Part shown: positions 35,293 to 45,602 of the stretch, one piece after another
Layout: each line of letters begins with the position of its first letter
Numbering within the stretch: position 1 is the first letter of the stretch
Virus record (IMG/VR): IMGVR_UViG_3300047408_000062
Coordinates: 1 to 49,409 of that record
From: a virus
Strand: one strand, 5' to 3'
Length of the DNA: 49,409 nucleotides
Position numbers and translations under genes: made by a program
Notes under the pieces: generated by a model
What the model was told of the DNA's origin: nothing
Database searches by the model: none
The model's input: only the letters and a program-made list of their open reading frames with translations

Positions 35293-35972
35293 GCAACGTC
35301 GTGCGCCTGGTCAACGGAGGCGCGATCCAGGTCCGAACCGGAGTGATGCAGGGGATCGGTCCCCGTGGAGCTACCGGTCCAGCAGGTCCCCAAGGTCCCC
35401 AGGGTGATCAGGGGATCGTCGGTGACACCGGCCCGATGGGGCAGATCCTGCAGTCCCAGGCCCGCGCGAGCGTGGCCACACCCTTCCCGGTAGCGGCCAA
35501 CACCGACACCACGGCGGTCTGGGGAGCGGTGGCCTACGACGACCTGAGCTCCTTCATCTCGAGCTCCAACATCGTGCTGACCGTGCCTGGTGACTACGGG
35601 ATCAGCGCCTGGGTCAGGTTCGACGACGCCAACGCCGGGTTGCGGGAGATCTGGATCACCTCAGCCGGAGTGACGGTGGCTCGCTCCTCGCGCACCTCAC
35701 AGCTCGGCCAGCCCTTCTTCGTCGACATCGCGCACCCGTACCGTGCGGTGGGTGGAGACACCGTGAACGTCTACGTGCGCTCCACCCAGGCCACCAACAT
35801 CGGTCAGGGAGCGATCACGGTGAACCGGCTCGGCTCCGGCCCGGTGGGTCCGATCGGTCCTCCAGGTCCGCAGGGCCCTCCAGGATCACAGGGCATCCAG
35901 GGCATCCAGGGTCCTGGTGGCAACGCGGCCACCTCTGGCTTCACCACATACACCCAGCTGCTGCCCCACTAG
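35289..35972 (+). CDS. collagen-like tail fibre with central beta domain
   Basis: 227 residues. A short collagen stretch (IGPRGATGPAGPQGPQGDQG, ~23-50), a jelly-roll-like domain (~53-180; SNIVLTVPGDYGISAWVRFD, FFVDIAHPYRAVGGD), a second collagen stretch (~184-214) and a short end. Likely a trimeric fibre segment that joins the large fibre encoded next. Confidence 0.78.
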   Translation: MSNVVRLVNGGAIQVRTGVMQGIGPRGATGPAGPQGPQGDQGIVGDTGPMGQILQSQARASVATPFPVAANTDTTAVWGAVAYDDLSSFISSSNIVLTVPGDYGISAWVRFDDANAGLREIWITSAGVTVARSSRTSQLGQPFFVDIAHPYRAVGGDTVNVYVRSTQATNIGQGAITVNRLGSGPVGPIGPPGPQGPPGSQGIQGIQGPGGNAATSGFTTYTQLLPH

Positions 35973-35981
35973 CATCAGCAC

Positions 35982-38900
35982 ATGGTGTACGACCAGGCGC
36001 AATCTCCTCGTCTGGGCCAGCGCACTCCGGTCGAGTCCACCTATGTCCGGATGTTCTCCGGCGGGGAGGTCCCGGAGGCTGCCTGGCCGGGCCAGCTCAT
36101 CTACATCAACGAGGACCAGATCCTCCAGATCTACAACGGTGATGCCTGGGAGGACGTGACCGGAGGCGATCTGGGCCAGCTCACCTTCGTCGGGCCCACT
36201 CCGCCGACCGCTCAGCACATCGGTGATGTCTGGTACAACACCTCGGACGGCAACCGGATGTACCTGGCCAAGTCCGTGGGAGCAGACCAGATCGCTCCTG
36301 GCGAGTGGGAGCTGGTCTCTGCTGCTGCTCCTCCGCTGGTGCCTGGCACGCACATCTACCACCAGGACACACCGCCCGGTCCTGCTGACGTACCCCCGCC
36401 GGCGAACAACGACTTCTGGTACGAGACGCCCGGGAACCACCAGTACTACTACTCCAGCGCTGCTCCAGGAACGCACTGGATCTTCGTGCAGGACACCGGC
36501 ATCCCAGCGGCCATCAAGTCCACCCTGACCGAGTTCGCGGTGAACAGCTCGGAGACGGTGGCTCCTACCACGGGCTGGTCGGTGACCACGCCCACGCGCG
36601 CACCCGGGACGTTCGTGTGGTTCCGGACCACCACGACCAAGAACGACAACACCAGCACTACCACCAACCCCGCTCTGCTCACTGGTAACACCGGAGCGAC
36701 AGGCCCTCAGGGCACGACGGGCTCTCAGGGAGTTCCAGGTCCTCCCGGAGCCAGTGGTACGCCGGTCTACACCTGGGTGAAGTACGCGGACACGCCCACC
36801 ACGGGGATGAGCGACGATCCCACCGGCAAGAAGTACATGGGCCTGTCCTACAACCAGGCCAGTTCCACGGAGTCGAACATCTACGCGGACTACGCCTGGT
36901 CGCTGATCACCGGTGCCGATGGCGTGGCCGGTCCTCCGGGGGCCGATGGCCAGCCCACGTACACCTGGATCAAGTACGGCACCAGCGCGACCGGAGCTGG
37001 TCTCCAGGACTCGCCCACCGGGATGACCTACATGGGCATCTCCTACAACAAGCTCACGCCCACCGAGTCCAACGTCCCCACCGACTACGAGTGGTCGCTG
37101 ATCCAGGGACCACAGGGAGCTCAGGGGCCACAGGGCAACCAGGGCTCGCAGGGCATCCAAGGCCCTGCCGGGTCGAACGGGCAGACTCTCTACACCTGGA
37201 TCAAGTACGCCGACTCCCCGACCACGGGGATGGTGGACCTGCCTGCTGGCAAGGCGTACATGGGCATCGCCTACAACAAGACGACCCCCACCGAGTCGAG
37301 CATCTACGGCGACTACGAGTGGAACCTGACCCAGGGCGCACAGGGCAACCAGGGCATCCCCGGTGCTGCCGGTGCCAACGGTGTGCCCGTCTACACCTGG
37401 GTCAAGTACGCGAACAACGCCACTCCCACCTCGGGCCAGATGTCGGACGACCCGACCGGAATGGTCTACATGGGGCTGTCCTACAACCAGCTCAGCGCCA
37501 CCGAGGGCACCGACTACCACGCCTACTCCTGGAGCCTGATCCAGGGACCGCAGGGCCCGGCTGGGAGTACCGGCAACACGGGTGCACCAGGAGCTCCCGG
37601 GTCCAGCGTGGGCACGGTCACCCCGTACTGGGCGACGGTCAACTACGGCGCGAGCGGTCCGGCCAAGCCCACCACGGCCACTCCGATCGCTCCCTGGGTC
37701 ACCACCGAGCCGGCGTTCTCGGTCGGCACCGAGCAGTGGCGGACCGAGAAGACCACGCTCACCGACACCACGTTCTCCTACTCCACGCCCTACAAGTCCT
37801 CCATGTACGGGGCCGTGGCCACCGATCGGATCGCTCCCTCGAGCTCGCCCACACCCGAGGTGATCCCCGGGATCGGTGCCTTCTTCCTGCGCTGGCCGGC
37901 GGTGGCCAACCACGATCCGGTGACCTACGACGTGCACATCTCGGACACCTCGGGGTTCACTCCCGGTCCGACCACGCTGTACGACAGCACCACTGCCTAC
38001 TCGATGACGATCCGGCACCTGGTCCCGATCGACCCCAACACCACGCTCCCGTTCCCGCTGCTCTACGACGACCCGCCGGGCACCAAGCCGTACTTCTTCA
38101 AGATCGTGGCTCGGGACGCGGACGGCTCTGCTCCCGCGAGCGCGCAGGTGAACCAGGGTCTGCCGGCGATCACCAGCACGGACATCACCGCCCGATCGGT
38201 CAAGGCCGACAGCATCGTGACCGGCTCCCTGACCGGAGACCTGTTCAGCGGCACCGTGGTGCTGGGCTCCACGATCAGCACCGGAGTGATCGGTGCGGAC
38301 GGTCAGATCGCGGGCGCGCGGGTGGACCTGGGTCCGCTCGGGCTGGTGGTCTACGACAGCACTGGCACCCCGATCACCGGCTTCCCGCTGGACCCGTCCC
38401 AGGACGCCTTCGTCAAGCAGGCGCACTTCGACATGCTGTCGGCGGACGTGCAGGACAACTTCTCCATGCACGGCAAGAACAACCAGCTCGCCACCGAGTC
38501 CGAGCTGACCATCGCGGCTGGGGTGACACCTCCGAACGCGCAGCCCACGGTGACGGTGTTCTACGACCAGATCCAGCTGGACCGGAACACGGCGGTGCGG
38601 TCGAACACGCCGAACCCCTACTACGACCTGGGCACCTTCGCTCTGGACCCGTCCCAGATCTGCGCGATGGCCTGGATCAACGCCTGGGGTGGCTACTGGG
38701 CAGTGATCCAGGAGAAGTCGAACGGACTGCGGTTCTGGCGGTTCAACCCCAACGGCACGATCTTCAACAACCCGGTCAACGGTCGTCCCTGGGTCGACGA
38801 CTTCAACGACCGGTCCAACGGCGGGACCTGCTACGACAGTGCCTTCAGCGACAGCGCCTTCATGTTCAAGCAAGGCGTCAGCGGCTACTACATCATCGGC

Positions 38901-41900
38901 TACCCGCCCGCTGGCGGGAACGCGATCACCAACACCATCCCGGCGGGCTGGATCCTGGACAGCGACACACGTCCTCCGACGCTGGCCTTCGACTCGATCG
39001 CGAACCGGTACATCCTGTTCCAGTCCACCGGAGGAGCGAATGGGACCTGGAGTGCGCGCCGGTTCCACCTGGTAGCGGGCTCGGGTGGGAATCTTGGAGC
39101 GGCCTCCTCGACCGGTGACGGTGCGGTCATCACTGGTCCGGCCTCGTCCGGGAACTCCCAGCGGGTCAACGGTCTGGTCTACGGCAACCAGATCCCCGGT
39201 GGCTCCTCCTACCGGTACGCGATCTCGTTGGACGCCACGCTGGGGATTGCGGTCTGGGACTCGGCCATCACCGCGCGCAAGCTCGTGGACGGGAGCTACG
39301 AGGAGTGGTCCAAGGCCACTCCGTCGCTCGGGTTCTGCCACGACGGCACCCAGTTCTGCTCGGTGGACGCGACCGGCAAGATCACCAAGTACACGTCCTG
39401 GAACTGGCCACAGGCCAACGCGGTGTCCTACATCGGTGCCTCGGCCATCGCCACCGTTCCATCGCCCGACTACGAGACTCCGATCGGGGCTCAGTACGCC
39501 AAGTTCACCTCGCCACGTCGGGCCAAGATCCGGATCAAGATGCCGGAGACCGATGGCGACGGCACCGACAACCGCGCGAACAAGTGGGGGCTGTACTGGT
39601 ATCGCGGAACCAGCGACCCCACCACCGGTGCGGTGTTCAAGCAGATCGGCCTGATCGGCTCCTCCACGCTGCCCACCACCATCGACGTGACGGCCGATCC
39701 CACCGGGGCTCCTCCGCCGTACGGGCTGCAGGGCAAGCTGGACTCGATCAACAACCCGTCCGGCAACTTCCCGGCAGCCAACCCGGCCTCGATCCAGAGC
39801 TCCGCCCTGCTCGGTGGGAACCCGACCATCGCCCTGAACGGCGACGGCTCGGGTCGGCTGGGACAGGCGTACTGGGACACCAATGGGAACTGGTCCGGTA
39901 TCGCCGGTGGTAGTGGCGGCGGCAGCCTGGACACCTACACCGCCGCCGCGACGGCGAGCCTGACTCTGACCAATGTCGATGCTGACATCACCGGGATGTC
40001 CGTGCCGGTCTCGGTGGCCGGTCCCTCGGACCGGTTCCTGGTGGTTGCTGCCGTCGACTTTCGCGCTACGACTTCTACAACGGTCGTGGACAGCGCGGTG
40101 GCGGTGGGGAAGCTGCTGGTCGATGGGGTCATCCAGGCCGGACAGGCGGTCTTCAACAGCGGTTCCACAACGTCAGTCCGAGCCACGGTGCACCAGAACT
40201 GGATGATCACCGGGATGTCTGCGGGCACTCACACGGTCTCGATGAAAGCCTCGGAGAACGCCACCTCGGGCTCGATCACGCTCGGCGTCGCCCACACCAA
40301 GATGGTGATCGTGAAGCTGGTCGGCCCGACCGGTCCACAGGGGGCCAAGGGCGACAAGGGCGATCAGGGGTTGCAGGGGCTGCAGGGTGTCCAGGGCCCC
40401 ACCGGTCTCACCGGCAACCAGGGCGCGACCGGCAGCCAAGGTCCCATCGGCAACACGGGTGCACAGGGGCCACAGGGGACCACGGGCGCGACGGGTAGCC
40501 AGGGCATCCAGGGTCCGATCGGCAACACCGGAGCCCAGGGCACACCCGGTGAGAAGTGGTTCACGGGCGCGGGCGCACCTGCGGGCGCGACCGGGATCGT
40601 CGGGGACTGGGACCTGGACTCGGCCAACGGTGACTTCTACGAGAAGACCGGTGCCAGCGCCTGGACCCTGAGGGGCAACCTGAAGGGGCCTCAGGGCATC
40701 CAGGGCATCCAAGGTGTCACCGGTACCACCGGCTCGCAGGGACCTCAGGGAGCCACCGGAAACACGGGCAATACGGGTGCCCAGGGTCCACAGGGAGCGA
40801 CCGGTGCCACTGGCATCGCGGAGGCCTGGTACTCGGGCAACGTGGCTCCGACCGGGAGCGTGCCGGCGCTGGCCATCGTCGGGGACTGGTACCTGGACAC
40901 GGTGACCGGGTTCGTCTACGAGAAGACCTCGGCGGGTGGCTGGACGCAGCGCGCCTCGATCATGGGCCCGCAGGGGATCCAGGGTGCTACCGGAGCTACG
41001 GGAGCGACTGGATCCACGGGTGCTCAGGGACCGCCAGGTGCCGGTGGCGGCTCCTCGATGGCGGTGGTGGACGAGACCACCACCGTGGTCCCGCTGGCCA
41101 CTCAGATGACGTTCCGTGGTACCGGCGTGACCGCAGCTCTGGGGGCTGCTGGTGAGGCCGTGGTCACCATCCCGACCCCCACAGCCACCGGTACTGCAGG
41201 CGGTGACCTGACCGGGACCTACCCGAACCCCACGGTTCCGGCACTGGCGAACAAGATCGACACCTCGTCCAAGGGTGCCGCGAACGGGGTCGCCGGACTG
41301 GACTCGGCCAGCAAGGTGGCGATCGCAGCGATCCCGACCGGCCAGACCGGCACCACGGTCCCCCTGGGCAACGACGCTCGGTTCACCGACGCTCGTACGC
41401 CGACCGCGCACACCCACGTCAAGGCGAACATCACCGACTTCGCGCACAGCCACGTCAAGGCCGATGTCACCGACCTGGGCACGATCGGCACCGCAGCGGC
41501 CAAGAACATCCCCAGTTCTGGTGATGCGACGGGCACCGACGTGGTGCTGGCCAGCGACACCAGGCTGACCAACGCCAGGACTCCGACCACCCACGTCCAC
41601 GCGGCAGCCGACATCTCCTCCGGGATCGTCGACCTGTCCCGGCTCGGCAGCACCCCGGTCGCGGGGGAGTTCCTGAAGGCCGGTGCCACCACTGGACCCG
41701 CCGACTGGGCAGCGGTCACCAAGACCGACGTGGGCCTGAGCAACGTCCCGAACACCGACGCCACCGCGCGCGCGAACCACACCGGCACCCAGGCAGCTGC
41801 CACGATCACCGGCCTGGCCACCATCGCCACCTCCGGGTCGGCCACCGACCTGGGCGCTGGCACGGTGCCCCAGGCCCGGCTGGGCGCGTCCGGGACCAGG

Positions 41901-42965
41901 GACACGACCACGTTCCTGCGTGGTGACAACACCTTCGCGGCCCCGCCCGCGTACACGCTGCCCACCAACCCGCTCGCGGTCACCGAGCTGCGGACCACCA
42001 AGCTCGACTACAACCCGGCGGGAGCGGGTGACATCACAGCCGGCGTGTCGCTCAACATGAACGGCAACTACGTCTACGGCGTGCACACCCCGACCAACGT
42101 CGACCACGCGCTGACCAGGGGCTACCTGGACGGGCTGACCATCAAGATGCCCTGCCGGGTCGCCACTGTCGCCAACCTCGCCGCGCTGTCCGGGCTGATC
42201 GCCGTGGACACGGTGACGGTGGCGGCGGGTGACCGGGTGCTGGTGAAGAACCAGACCACGACCAGCCAGAACGGGATCTACGTCGCTGCCGCCGGAGCGT
42301 GGTCACGAGCCCCGGACAACAACACTGCTCCGCTGATGGCCTCGGCTGCGGTCGCCGTCAACGAGGGCACCTGGACCGGGCGCATCTTCCAGAACAAGTT
42401 CAAGTCCACTGACACCCTGGGCACCACCGGCATCGACTGGTGGTACCTGATGGACAACCTGGCCGGGTCCATCGCCTACGCTCCCAAGCCGACAGGGACT
42501 CCAGACGGCACCAAGTTCTTCCGTGACGACAACACTTGGGTCACTCCGTTCACCCCGGCCATGGACTGGTTCAACTCGGTCGCGGCCACCTCCATCCCGG
42601 TCACGACCTACACCTCTGTGATCACCTGGACCCGGGTCGCGGGCATCACCAATCCTGGGTATCTGACCTACCCAGGAGGATCGAGCAGCATCTTCACGGT
42701 GGCTCAGGCCGGTCTCTACCAGATCAACTTCTCCGGCACCTTCACCGCTGCCGCCGATGGCCGACGACTAGTGCTGATCTTCTTGAACGGCGTTGAGGAT
42801 CGTCGCGCAGAGATCATGACTTCGGTGGCAGCGACTGTCGAGATCAGCCACGCCCGGTACCTGGCTGTCGGAAACACGCTGGAGTTCAAGATGTACATGA
42901 GCGGCGGTGGAGCTCTGATGGGTGTGTCTCCGGGCGAGGACATGCAGATCATTCGGCTCGCCTGA
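35982..42965 (+). CDS. very large collagen-containing tail fibre
   Basis: 2,327 residues. Order: a ~230-residue N-terminal attachment region with GDVWYNTSDGNRMYLAK and NDFWYETPGNHQYYY units; four tandem ~64-residue modules (YTWVKYADTPTTGMSDDPTG ... YMGLSYNQ ... DYAWSLI, ~258-520) separated by Gly-X-Y runs; a fibronectin-type-III-like unit (~626-723); ARSVKADSIVTGSLTGDLFSG; a beta-propeller-like region with a repeated strand pattern (~850-1200); a jelly-roll (~1326-1443); three collagen stretches (~1450-1690) spaced by two GDWDLD/GDWYLD modules; repeated HTHVKANITDF/HVHAAADIS units; and a C-terminal C1q-like head (~2193-2327). It should trimerise and contact the host. Confidence 0.88.
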   Translation: MVYDQAQSPRLGQRTPVESTYVRMFSGGEVPEAAWPGQLIYINEDQILQIYNGDAWEDVTGGDLGQLTFVGPTPPTAQHIGDVWYNTSDGNRMYLAKSVGADQIAPGEWELVSAAAPPLVPGTHIYHQDTPPGPADVPPPANNDFWYETPGNHQYYYSSAAPGTHWIFVQDTGIPAAIKSTLTEFAVNSSETVAPTTGWSVTTPTRAPGTFVWFRTTTTKNDNTSTTTNPALLTGNTGATGPQGTTGSQGVPGPPGASGTPVYTWVKYADTPTTGMSDDPTGKKYMGLSYNQASSTESNIYADYAWSLITGADGVAGPPGADGQPTYTWIKYGTSATGAGLQDSPTGMTYMGISYNKLTPTESNVPTDYEWSLIQGPQGAQGPQGNQGSQGIQGPAGSNGQTLYTWIKYADSPTTGMVDLPAGKAYMGIAYNKTTPTESSIYGDYEWNLTQGAQGNQGIPGAAGANGVPVYTWVKYANNATPTSGQMSDDPTGMVYMGLSYNQLSATEGTDYHAYSWSLIQGPQGPAGSTGNTGAPGAPGSSVGTVTPYWATVNYGASGPAKPTTATPIAPWVTTEPAFSVGTEQWRTEKTTLTDTTFSYSTPYKSSMYGAVATDRIAPSSSPTPEVIPGIGAFFLRWPAVANHDPVTYDVHISDTSGFTPGPTTLYDSTTAYSMTIRHLVPIDPNTTLPFPLLYDDPPGTKPYFFKIVARDADGSAPASAQVNQGLPAITSTDITARSVKADSIVTGSLTGDLFSGTVVLGSTISTGVIGADGQIAGARVDLGPLGLVVYDSTGTPITGFPLDPSQDAFVKQAHFDMLSADVQDNFSMHGKNNQLATESELTIAAGVTPPNAQPTVTVFYDQIQLDRNTAVRSNTPNPYYDLGTFALDPSQICAMAWINAWGGYWAVIQEKSNGLRFWRFNPNGTIFNNPVNGRPWVDDFNDRSNGGTCYDSAFSDSAFMFKQGVSGYYIIGYPPAGGNAITNTIPAGWILDSDTRPPTLAFDSIANRYILFQSTGGANGTWSARRFHLVAGSGGNLGAASSTGDGAVITGPASSGNSQRVNGLVYGNQIPGGSSYRYAISLDATLGIAVWDSAITARKLVDGSYEEWSKATPSLGFCHDGTQFCSVDATGKITKYTSWNWPQANAVSYIGASAIATVPSPDYETPIGAQYAKFTSPRRAKIRIKMPETDGDGTDNRANKWGLYWYRGTSDPTTGAVFKQIGLIGSSTLPTTIDVTADPTGAPPPYGLQGKLDSINNPSGNFPAANPASIQSSALLGGNPTIALNGDGSGRLGQAYWDTNGNWSGIAGGSGGGSLDTYTAAATASLTLTNVDADITGMSVPVSVAGPSDRFLVVAAVDFRATTSTTVVDSAVAVGKLLVDGVIQAGQAVFNSGSTTSVRATVHQNWMITGMSAGTHTVSMKASENATSGSITLGVAHTKMVIVKLVGPTGPQGAKGDKGDQGLQGLQGVQGPTGLTGNQGATGSQGPIGNTGAQGPQGTTGATGSQGIQGPIGNTGAQGTPGEKWFTGAGAPAGATGIVGDWDLDSANGDFYEKTGASAWTLRGNLKGPQGIQGIQGVTGTTGSQGPQGATGNTGNTGAQGPQGATGATGIAEAWYSGNVAPTGSVPALAIVGDWYLDTVTGFVYEKTSAGGWTQRASIMGPQGIQGATGATGATGSTGAQGPPGAGGGSSMAVVDETTTVVPLATQMTFRGTGVTAALGAAGEAVVTIPTPTATGTAGGDLTGTYPNPTVPALANKIDTSSKGAANGVAGLDSASKVAIAAIPTGQTGTTVPLGNDARFTDARTPTAHTHVKANITDFAHSHVKADVTDLGTIGTAAAKNIPSSGDATGTDVVLASDTRLTNARTPTTHVHAAADISSGIVDLSRLGSTPVAGEFLKAGATTGPADWAAVTKTDVGLSNVPNTDATARANHTGTQAAATITGLATIATSGSATDLGAGTVPQARLGASGTRDTTTFLRGDNTFAAPPAYTLPTNPLAVTELRTTKLDYNPAGAGDITAGVSLNMNGNYVYGVHTPTNVDHALTRGYLDGLTIKMPCRVATVANLAALSGLIAVDTVTVAAGDRVLVKNQTTTSQNGIYVAAAGAWSRAPDNNTAPLMASAAVAVNEGTWTGRIFQNKFKSTDTLGTTGIDWWYLMDNLAGSIAYAPKPTGTPDGTKFFRDDNTWVTPFTPAMDWFNSVAATSIPVTTYTSVITWTRVAGITNPGYLTYPGGSSSIFTVAQAGLYQINFSGTFTAAADGRRLVLIFLNGVEDRRAEIMTSVAATVEISHARYLAVGNTLEFKMYMSGGGALMGVSPGEDMQIIRLA

Positions 42966-43004
42966 GACGTGACGCGGATGAGACGATTCGACTAGGAGGC
43001 AGAC

Positions 43005-43343
43005 ATGGCAGGCAACACCAACGCGACCACTCCGCTCCAGGGGATCCGCGTCCCGATCAACGGTGACGACCCGGACATCCCGGGCGACATGTACAACATG
43101 GCCTTCGACATCGAGAAGAAGCTGCTGGGGGTCTACACCACCGCCGCCGACCGGGACGCCAAGATCACCTCGCCGGCGGAGGGACAGTTTGCCTACCTGA
43201 AGAACAACGACACCCTCTACTGCTACATGGGCGCTCCCCTGGCCTGGACGATCTTCCCGCCGCCTCAGCCAGCCATCACCTCGGGAACGTCGGTGCCACC
43301 GAACTCCTCCGGTACCAACGGCGACGTGTTCCTCAAGGTCTAG
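43005..43343 (+). CDS. small tail-associated protein
   Basis: 112 residues. AGGAGGCAGAC is an ideal Shine-Dalgarno. GVYTTAADRDAKITSPAEGQ and FAYLKNNDTLYCYMG match the small modules found in phage fibre proteins (compare the GDVWYNT units in the large fibre). Probably a fibre accessory or a head-binding piece. Confidence 0.72.
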   Translation: MAGNTNATTPLQGIRVPINGDDPDIPGDMYNMAFDIEKKLLGVYTTAADRDAKITSPAEGQFAYLKNNDTLYCYMGAPLAWTIFPPPQPAITSGTSVPPNSSGTNGDVFLKV

Positions 43344-43351
43344 GGGTCCAG

Positions 43352-44470
43352 GTGGGGATCTACTTTCACAACGGGACCAGCTACGTTCCGATCTCGCGTC
43401 CATACGTGAAGCGGAACGGGGTCTGGGTCGCGTGCGAGCAGGTCTGGGTGAAGCGCTCCGGAGCCTGGGTGGAGGCCTTCAACTCGAGCATCCAGCCTCC
43501 CGATCCGCCCGAGATCAGCCTGGAGGTGATCGAGGACTTCAACACGGTGAAGGGCGTGAAGACCCTGCAGACCCGCTACATCCAGGTCGGGATCAGGCTG
43601 CCCGGGGTCAACAATGACCCGGACCTGATGAAGATCCGGGTGCTGACCAACTACGGCGGGAAGCCGCCCACGGGCGTGCGCGGGGGCACCTTCACCTCCA
43701 CCCCGGACAAGTCCTACCCGGGTGAGCCCTGGAGCGAGTGGCGCTACAACCAGTACGGCGGTCACGGCGACAGCTCCAAGTTCGTCTTCAAGCAGTGGCC
43801 TCCCAACGCTGCTGACGGCACCACCATGCAGGGGGACAAGGACTACTACTTCACCGCCTGGAGCACCGAGGACGAGCAGCTCTGGAGCGCAGGTGTGGCA
43901 CAGCAGATCCACATCCCGAAGGACTCGGTGGGGACCGCCAACGTCATCACCAGGGAGGCCAGGATCCAGCCGAACAGCGGAGGCAGCTGGAGGAGCGACG
44001 GGTACCACGGTGGTGACCTGATCCAACAGAAGTCGCCACGGTCGGTGGGGCTGTGGTTCTACGGCAACCAGTTCTCCGACAACATCAAGTCCAGCCCCGC
44101 CAACACCACCATCAAGACGGCGCAGATCTTCATCCAGCGCGATCCCACCGACAGCGGTGCAGCTAGCGCCAACGTCTACCTGTTCTGGAACTCCTACGGC
44201 TCGGTGAGCGGACTGCCCAACTCTGGTCAGAAGGTCGACAAGAACGAGATCAAGAGGCTCGGTGAGGTGGCCAAGGGACACGGGAAGTGGTTCTCGCTTC
44301 CGGACTCCTACCTCAACGACCTGGAGCAGGGGAACATCAGGGGGATGGGTCTGGACTGGAAGGACCCGAACAAGGCCGACGCCAACACCGACGACTACTC
44401 CAGGATCATGTCTATCGCGGACAACGTGCGGTGTGGTGAAGTGCACATGGTGTGGGAAGAGAAGACCTAG
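43352..44470 (+). CDS. minor tail protein
   Basis: 372 residues, GTG start. IYFHNGTSYVPISRPYVKRNGVW opens it with a duplicated VW-VK unit often found in actinophage minor tail proteins. The remainder is beta-rich with tyrosine/tryptophan patches and an IFIQRDPTDSGAASANVYLFW segment. It sits between fibre genes and the lysis block, so likely a virion or adsorption component. Confidence 0.72.
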   Translation: MGIYFHNGTSYVPISRPYVKRNGVWVACEQVWVKRSGAWVEAFNSSIQPPDPPEISLEVIEDFNTVKGVKTLQTRYIQVGIRLPGVNNDPDLMKIRVLTNYGGKPPTGVRGGTFTSTPDKSYPGEPWSEWRYNQYGGHGDSSKFVFKQWPPNAADGTTMQGDKDYYFTAWSTEDEQLWSAGVAQQIHIPKDSVGTANVITREARIQPNSGGSWRSDGYHGGDLIQQKSPRSVGLWFYGNQFSDNIKSSPANTTIKTAQIFIQRDPTDSGAASANVYLFWNSYGSVSGLPNSGQKVDKNEIKRLGEVAKGHGKWFSLPDSYLNDLEQGNIRGMGLDWKDPNKADANTDDYSRIMSIADNVRCGEVHMVWEEKT

Positions 44471-44501
44471 AGCGACTGGCCCTACGAGTGAGGATGAGGA
44501 C

Positions 44502-44771
44502 ATGACCAAGGCAGAAGAGACCACGAACCCGAATGCCGAGTCCGAGGACAACACCCAGGTGGCCGATGCCGGCGTGCCCGGACAGATCCAGTACCCCGAC
44601 CGTGAGGTGGACGCGGAGCACGCGGCTGCCTACGCGGGCGGCAAGGAGGAGCACCTCTACGAGGACCCCGACGACCCGCGCAACGAGACCTGGGAGAACC
44701 CGGCTGACACGCGCACGACCGAGCAGCGTCGCGCGGACGCGGAAGACACAGAGGACGACACGGATGAGTGA
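44502..44771 (+). CDS. acidic hypothetical protein
   Basis: 89 residues, very acidic (EDPDDPRNETWENPADTRTTE, EDTEDDTDE), with GQIQYPDREVDAEHAAAYAG in the middle. GAGGATGAGGAC before the start. Composition suggests a disordered protein, perhaps a charge-mimicking inhibitor or assembly factor. Confidence 0.7.
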   Translation: MTKAEETTNPNAESEDNTQVADAGVPGQIQYPDREVDAEHAAAYAGGKEEHLYEDPDDPRNETWENPADTRTTEQRRADAEDTEDDTDE

Positions 44772-44976
44772 GACCCCGGATGAGGATGTCTTCGTCGAGC
44801 CGGACGAGCCCGTCGAGGATGTCGACCTGGGTGATGACGCGCCTGTGGACGCCGAGGGTGTACCTGAGACCTCCATCGAGGAGGCCACTGCGGGATACGA
44901 CGAAGAGCTGGATGACCCGGAGGACGACAACGTGGGTGCCAACCCCGATGACGATCGCCGGGTGGGAGGCGTCTGA
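44764..44976 (+). CDS. second acidic hypothetical protein
   Basis: 70 residues, about 40 percent Asp/Glu (DEDVFVEPDEPVEDVDLGDD). Overlaps its acidic neighbour by 8 bases and the peptidase gene by one base. Likely disordered; no motif. Confidence 0.65.
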   Translation: MSETPDEDVFVEPDEPVEDVDLGDDAPVDAEGVPETSIEEATAGYDEELDDPEDDNVGANPDDDRRVGGV

Positions 44977-45371
44977 TGAGCAACCCGATCCCCGGCTACT
45001 CGATCACCACCCCGTACGGGAAGAGGGGTAGCTGGGCAGCTGGCTACCACACCGGCGACGACTACTCGACCAAGGGCAAGACCGGGGTCAAGGTGCGTGC
45101 GTCCAAAGCCGGTCGGGTGGTCTCGACCGGGAACTCCTGGGGCTCTTCCTACGGCAACCACATCGTGGTCCAGACCAACTCCGTACGGCACGGCTACTGC
45201 CACCTGTCCAGGATCGCGGTGCGCCCGGGACAGGCGGTGAAGAAGGGGCAGCTGATCGGCTACTCCGGGAACACCGGGAACAGCACCGGCCCGCACCTGC
45301 ACTACGAAGAGCGGAACAGCCCGTTCGGCTACTACAACAACCGGAAGCCGGTCTTCAACAGGGAGGCCTGA
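44976..45371 (+). CDS. M23-family peptidase, probable endolysin
   Basis: 131 residues. LytM/M23 zinc site: GYHTGDDYS (His25, Asp29) and GPHLHYE (His107, His109), with GNHIVVQT and RHGYCHLS between. A single catalytic domain with no cell-wall-binding or signal region, so holin or tail entry would be needed. Followed at once by the holin. A tail-borne wall-drilling role is the alternative. Confidence 0.85.
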   Translation: MSNPIPGYSITTPYGKRGSWAAGYHTGDDYSTKGKTGVKVRASKAGRVVSTGNSWGSSYGNHIVVQTNSVRHGYCHLSRIAVRPGQAVKKGQLIGYSGNTGNSTGPHLHYEERNSPFGYYNNRKPVFNREA

Positions 45372-45586
45372 TGTTCAACGGCAACGTCATCAAGAACGAG
45401 CCGGCACTGATCGTCGGCCTGGTGCAGGCTGTGATCGCCCTGGTCCTCGCTTTCGGTGTGAGCCTGAGCGAGGAGCAGGTCGGCTCCATCCTGGCGATCA
45501 CCTCGGTGATCCTGGCGATCGTCACCCGGATGCTGGTGACACCGAACGACAAGGTTCCCACGCCTGTTGAGCCACCAGCTGTGTAG
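45371..45586 (+). CDS. holin
   Basis: 71 residues with two hydrophobic segments (ALIVGLVQAVIALVLAFGV and VGSILAITSVILAIVTRMLV) and a short Pro-rich tail. Size, topology and placement one base after the M23 peptidase fit an actinophage class II holin. It would permeabilise the membrane at lysis. Confidence 0.8.
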   Translation: MFNGNVIKNEPALIVGLVQAVIALVLAFGVSLSEEQVGSILAITSVILAIVTRMLVTPNDKVPTPVEPPAV

Positions 45587-45602
45587 TGGATAGGATGGGA
45601 TC

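Noticed and set aside
37091-39118. 675-codon plus-strand ORF in another frame of the fibre
   Set aside because: Lies wholly inside the fibre gene and is a His/Gly/Arg-rich shadow of it.
35886-39341. 1,151-codon minus-strand ORF
   Set aside because: Antisense to the collagen-containing fibre; the high G+C and Gly/Pro codons keep the opposite frame open. Arg/Val/Gly-rich with no motif.
36680-41045. CRISPR-like or satellite repeats suggested by the periodic sequence
   Set aside because: The periodicity is Gly-X-Y and module repeats within one reading frame; spacing is not of repeat-spacer form.
40173-42107. 644-codon minus-strand ORF
   Set aside because: Antisense shadow of the same fibre gene.
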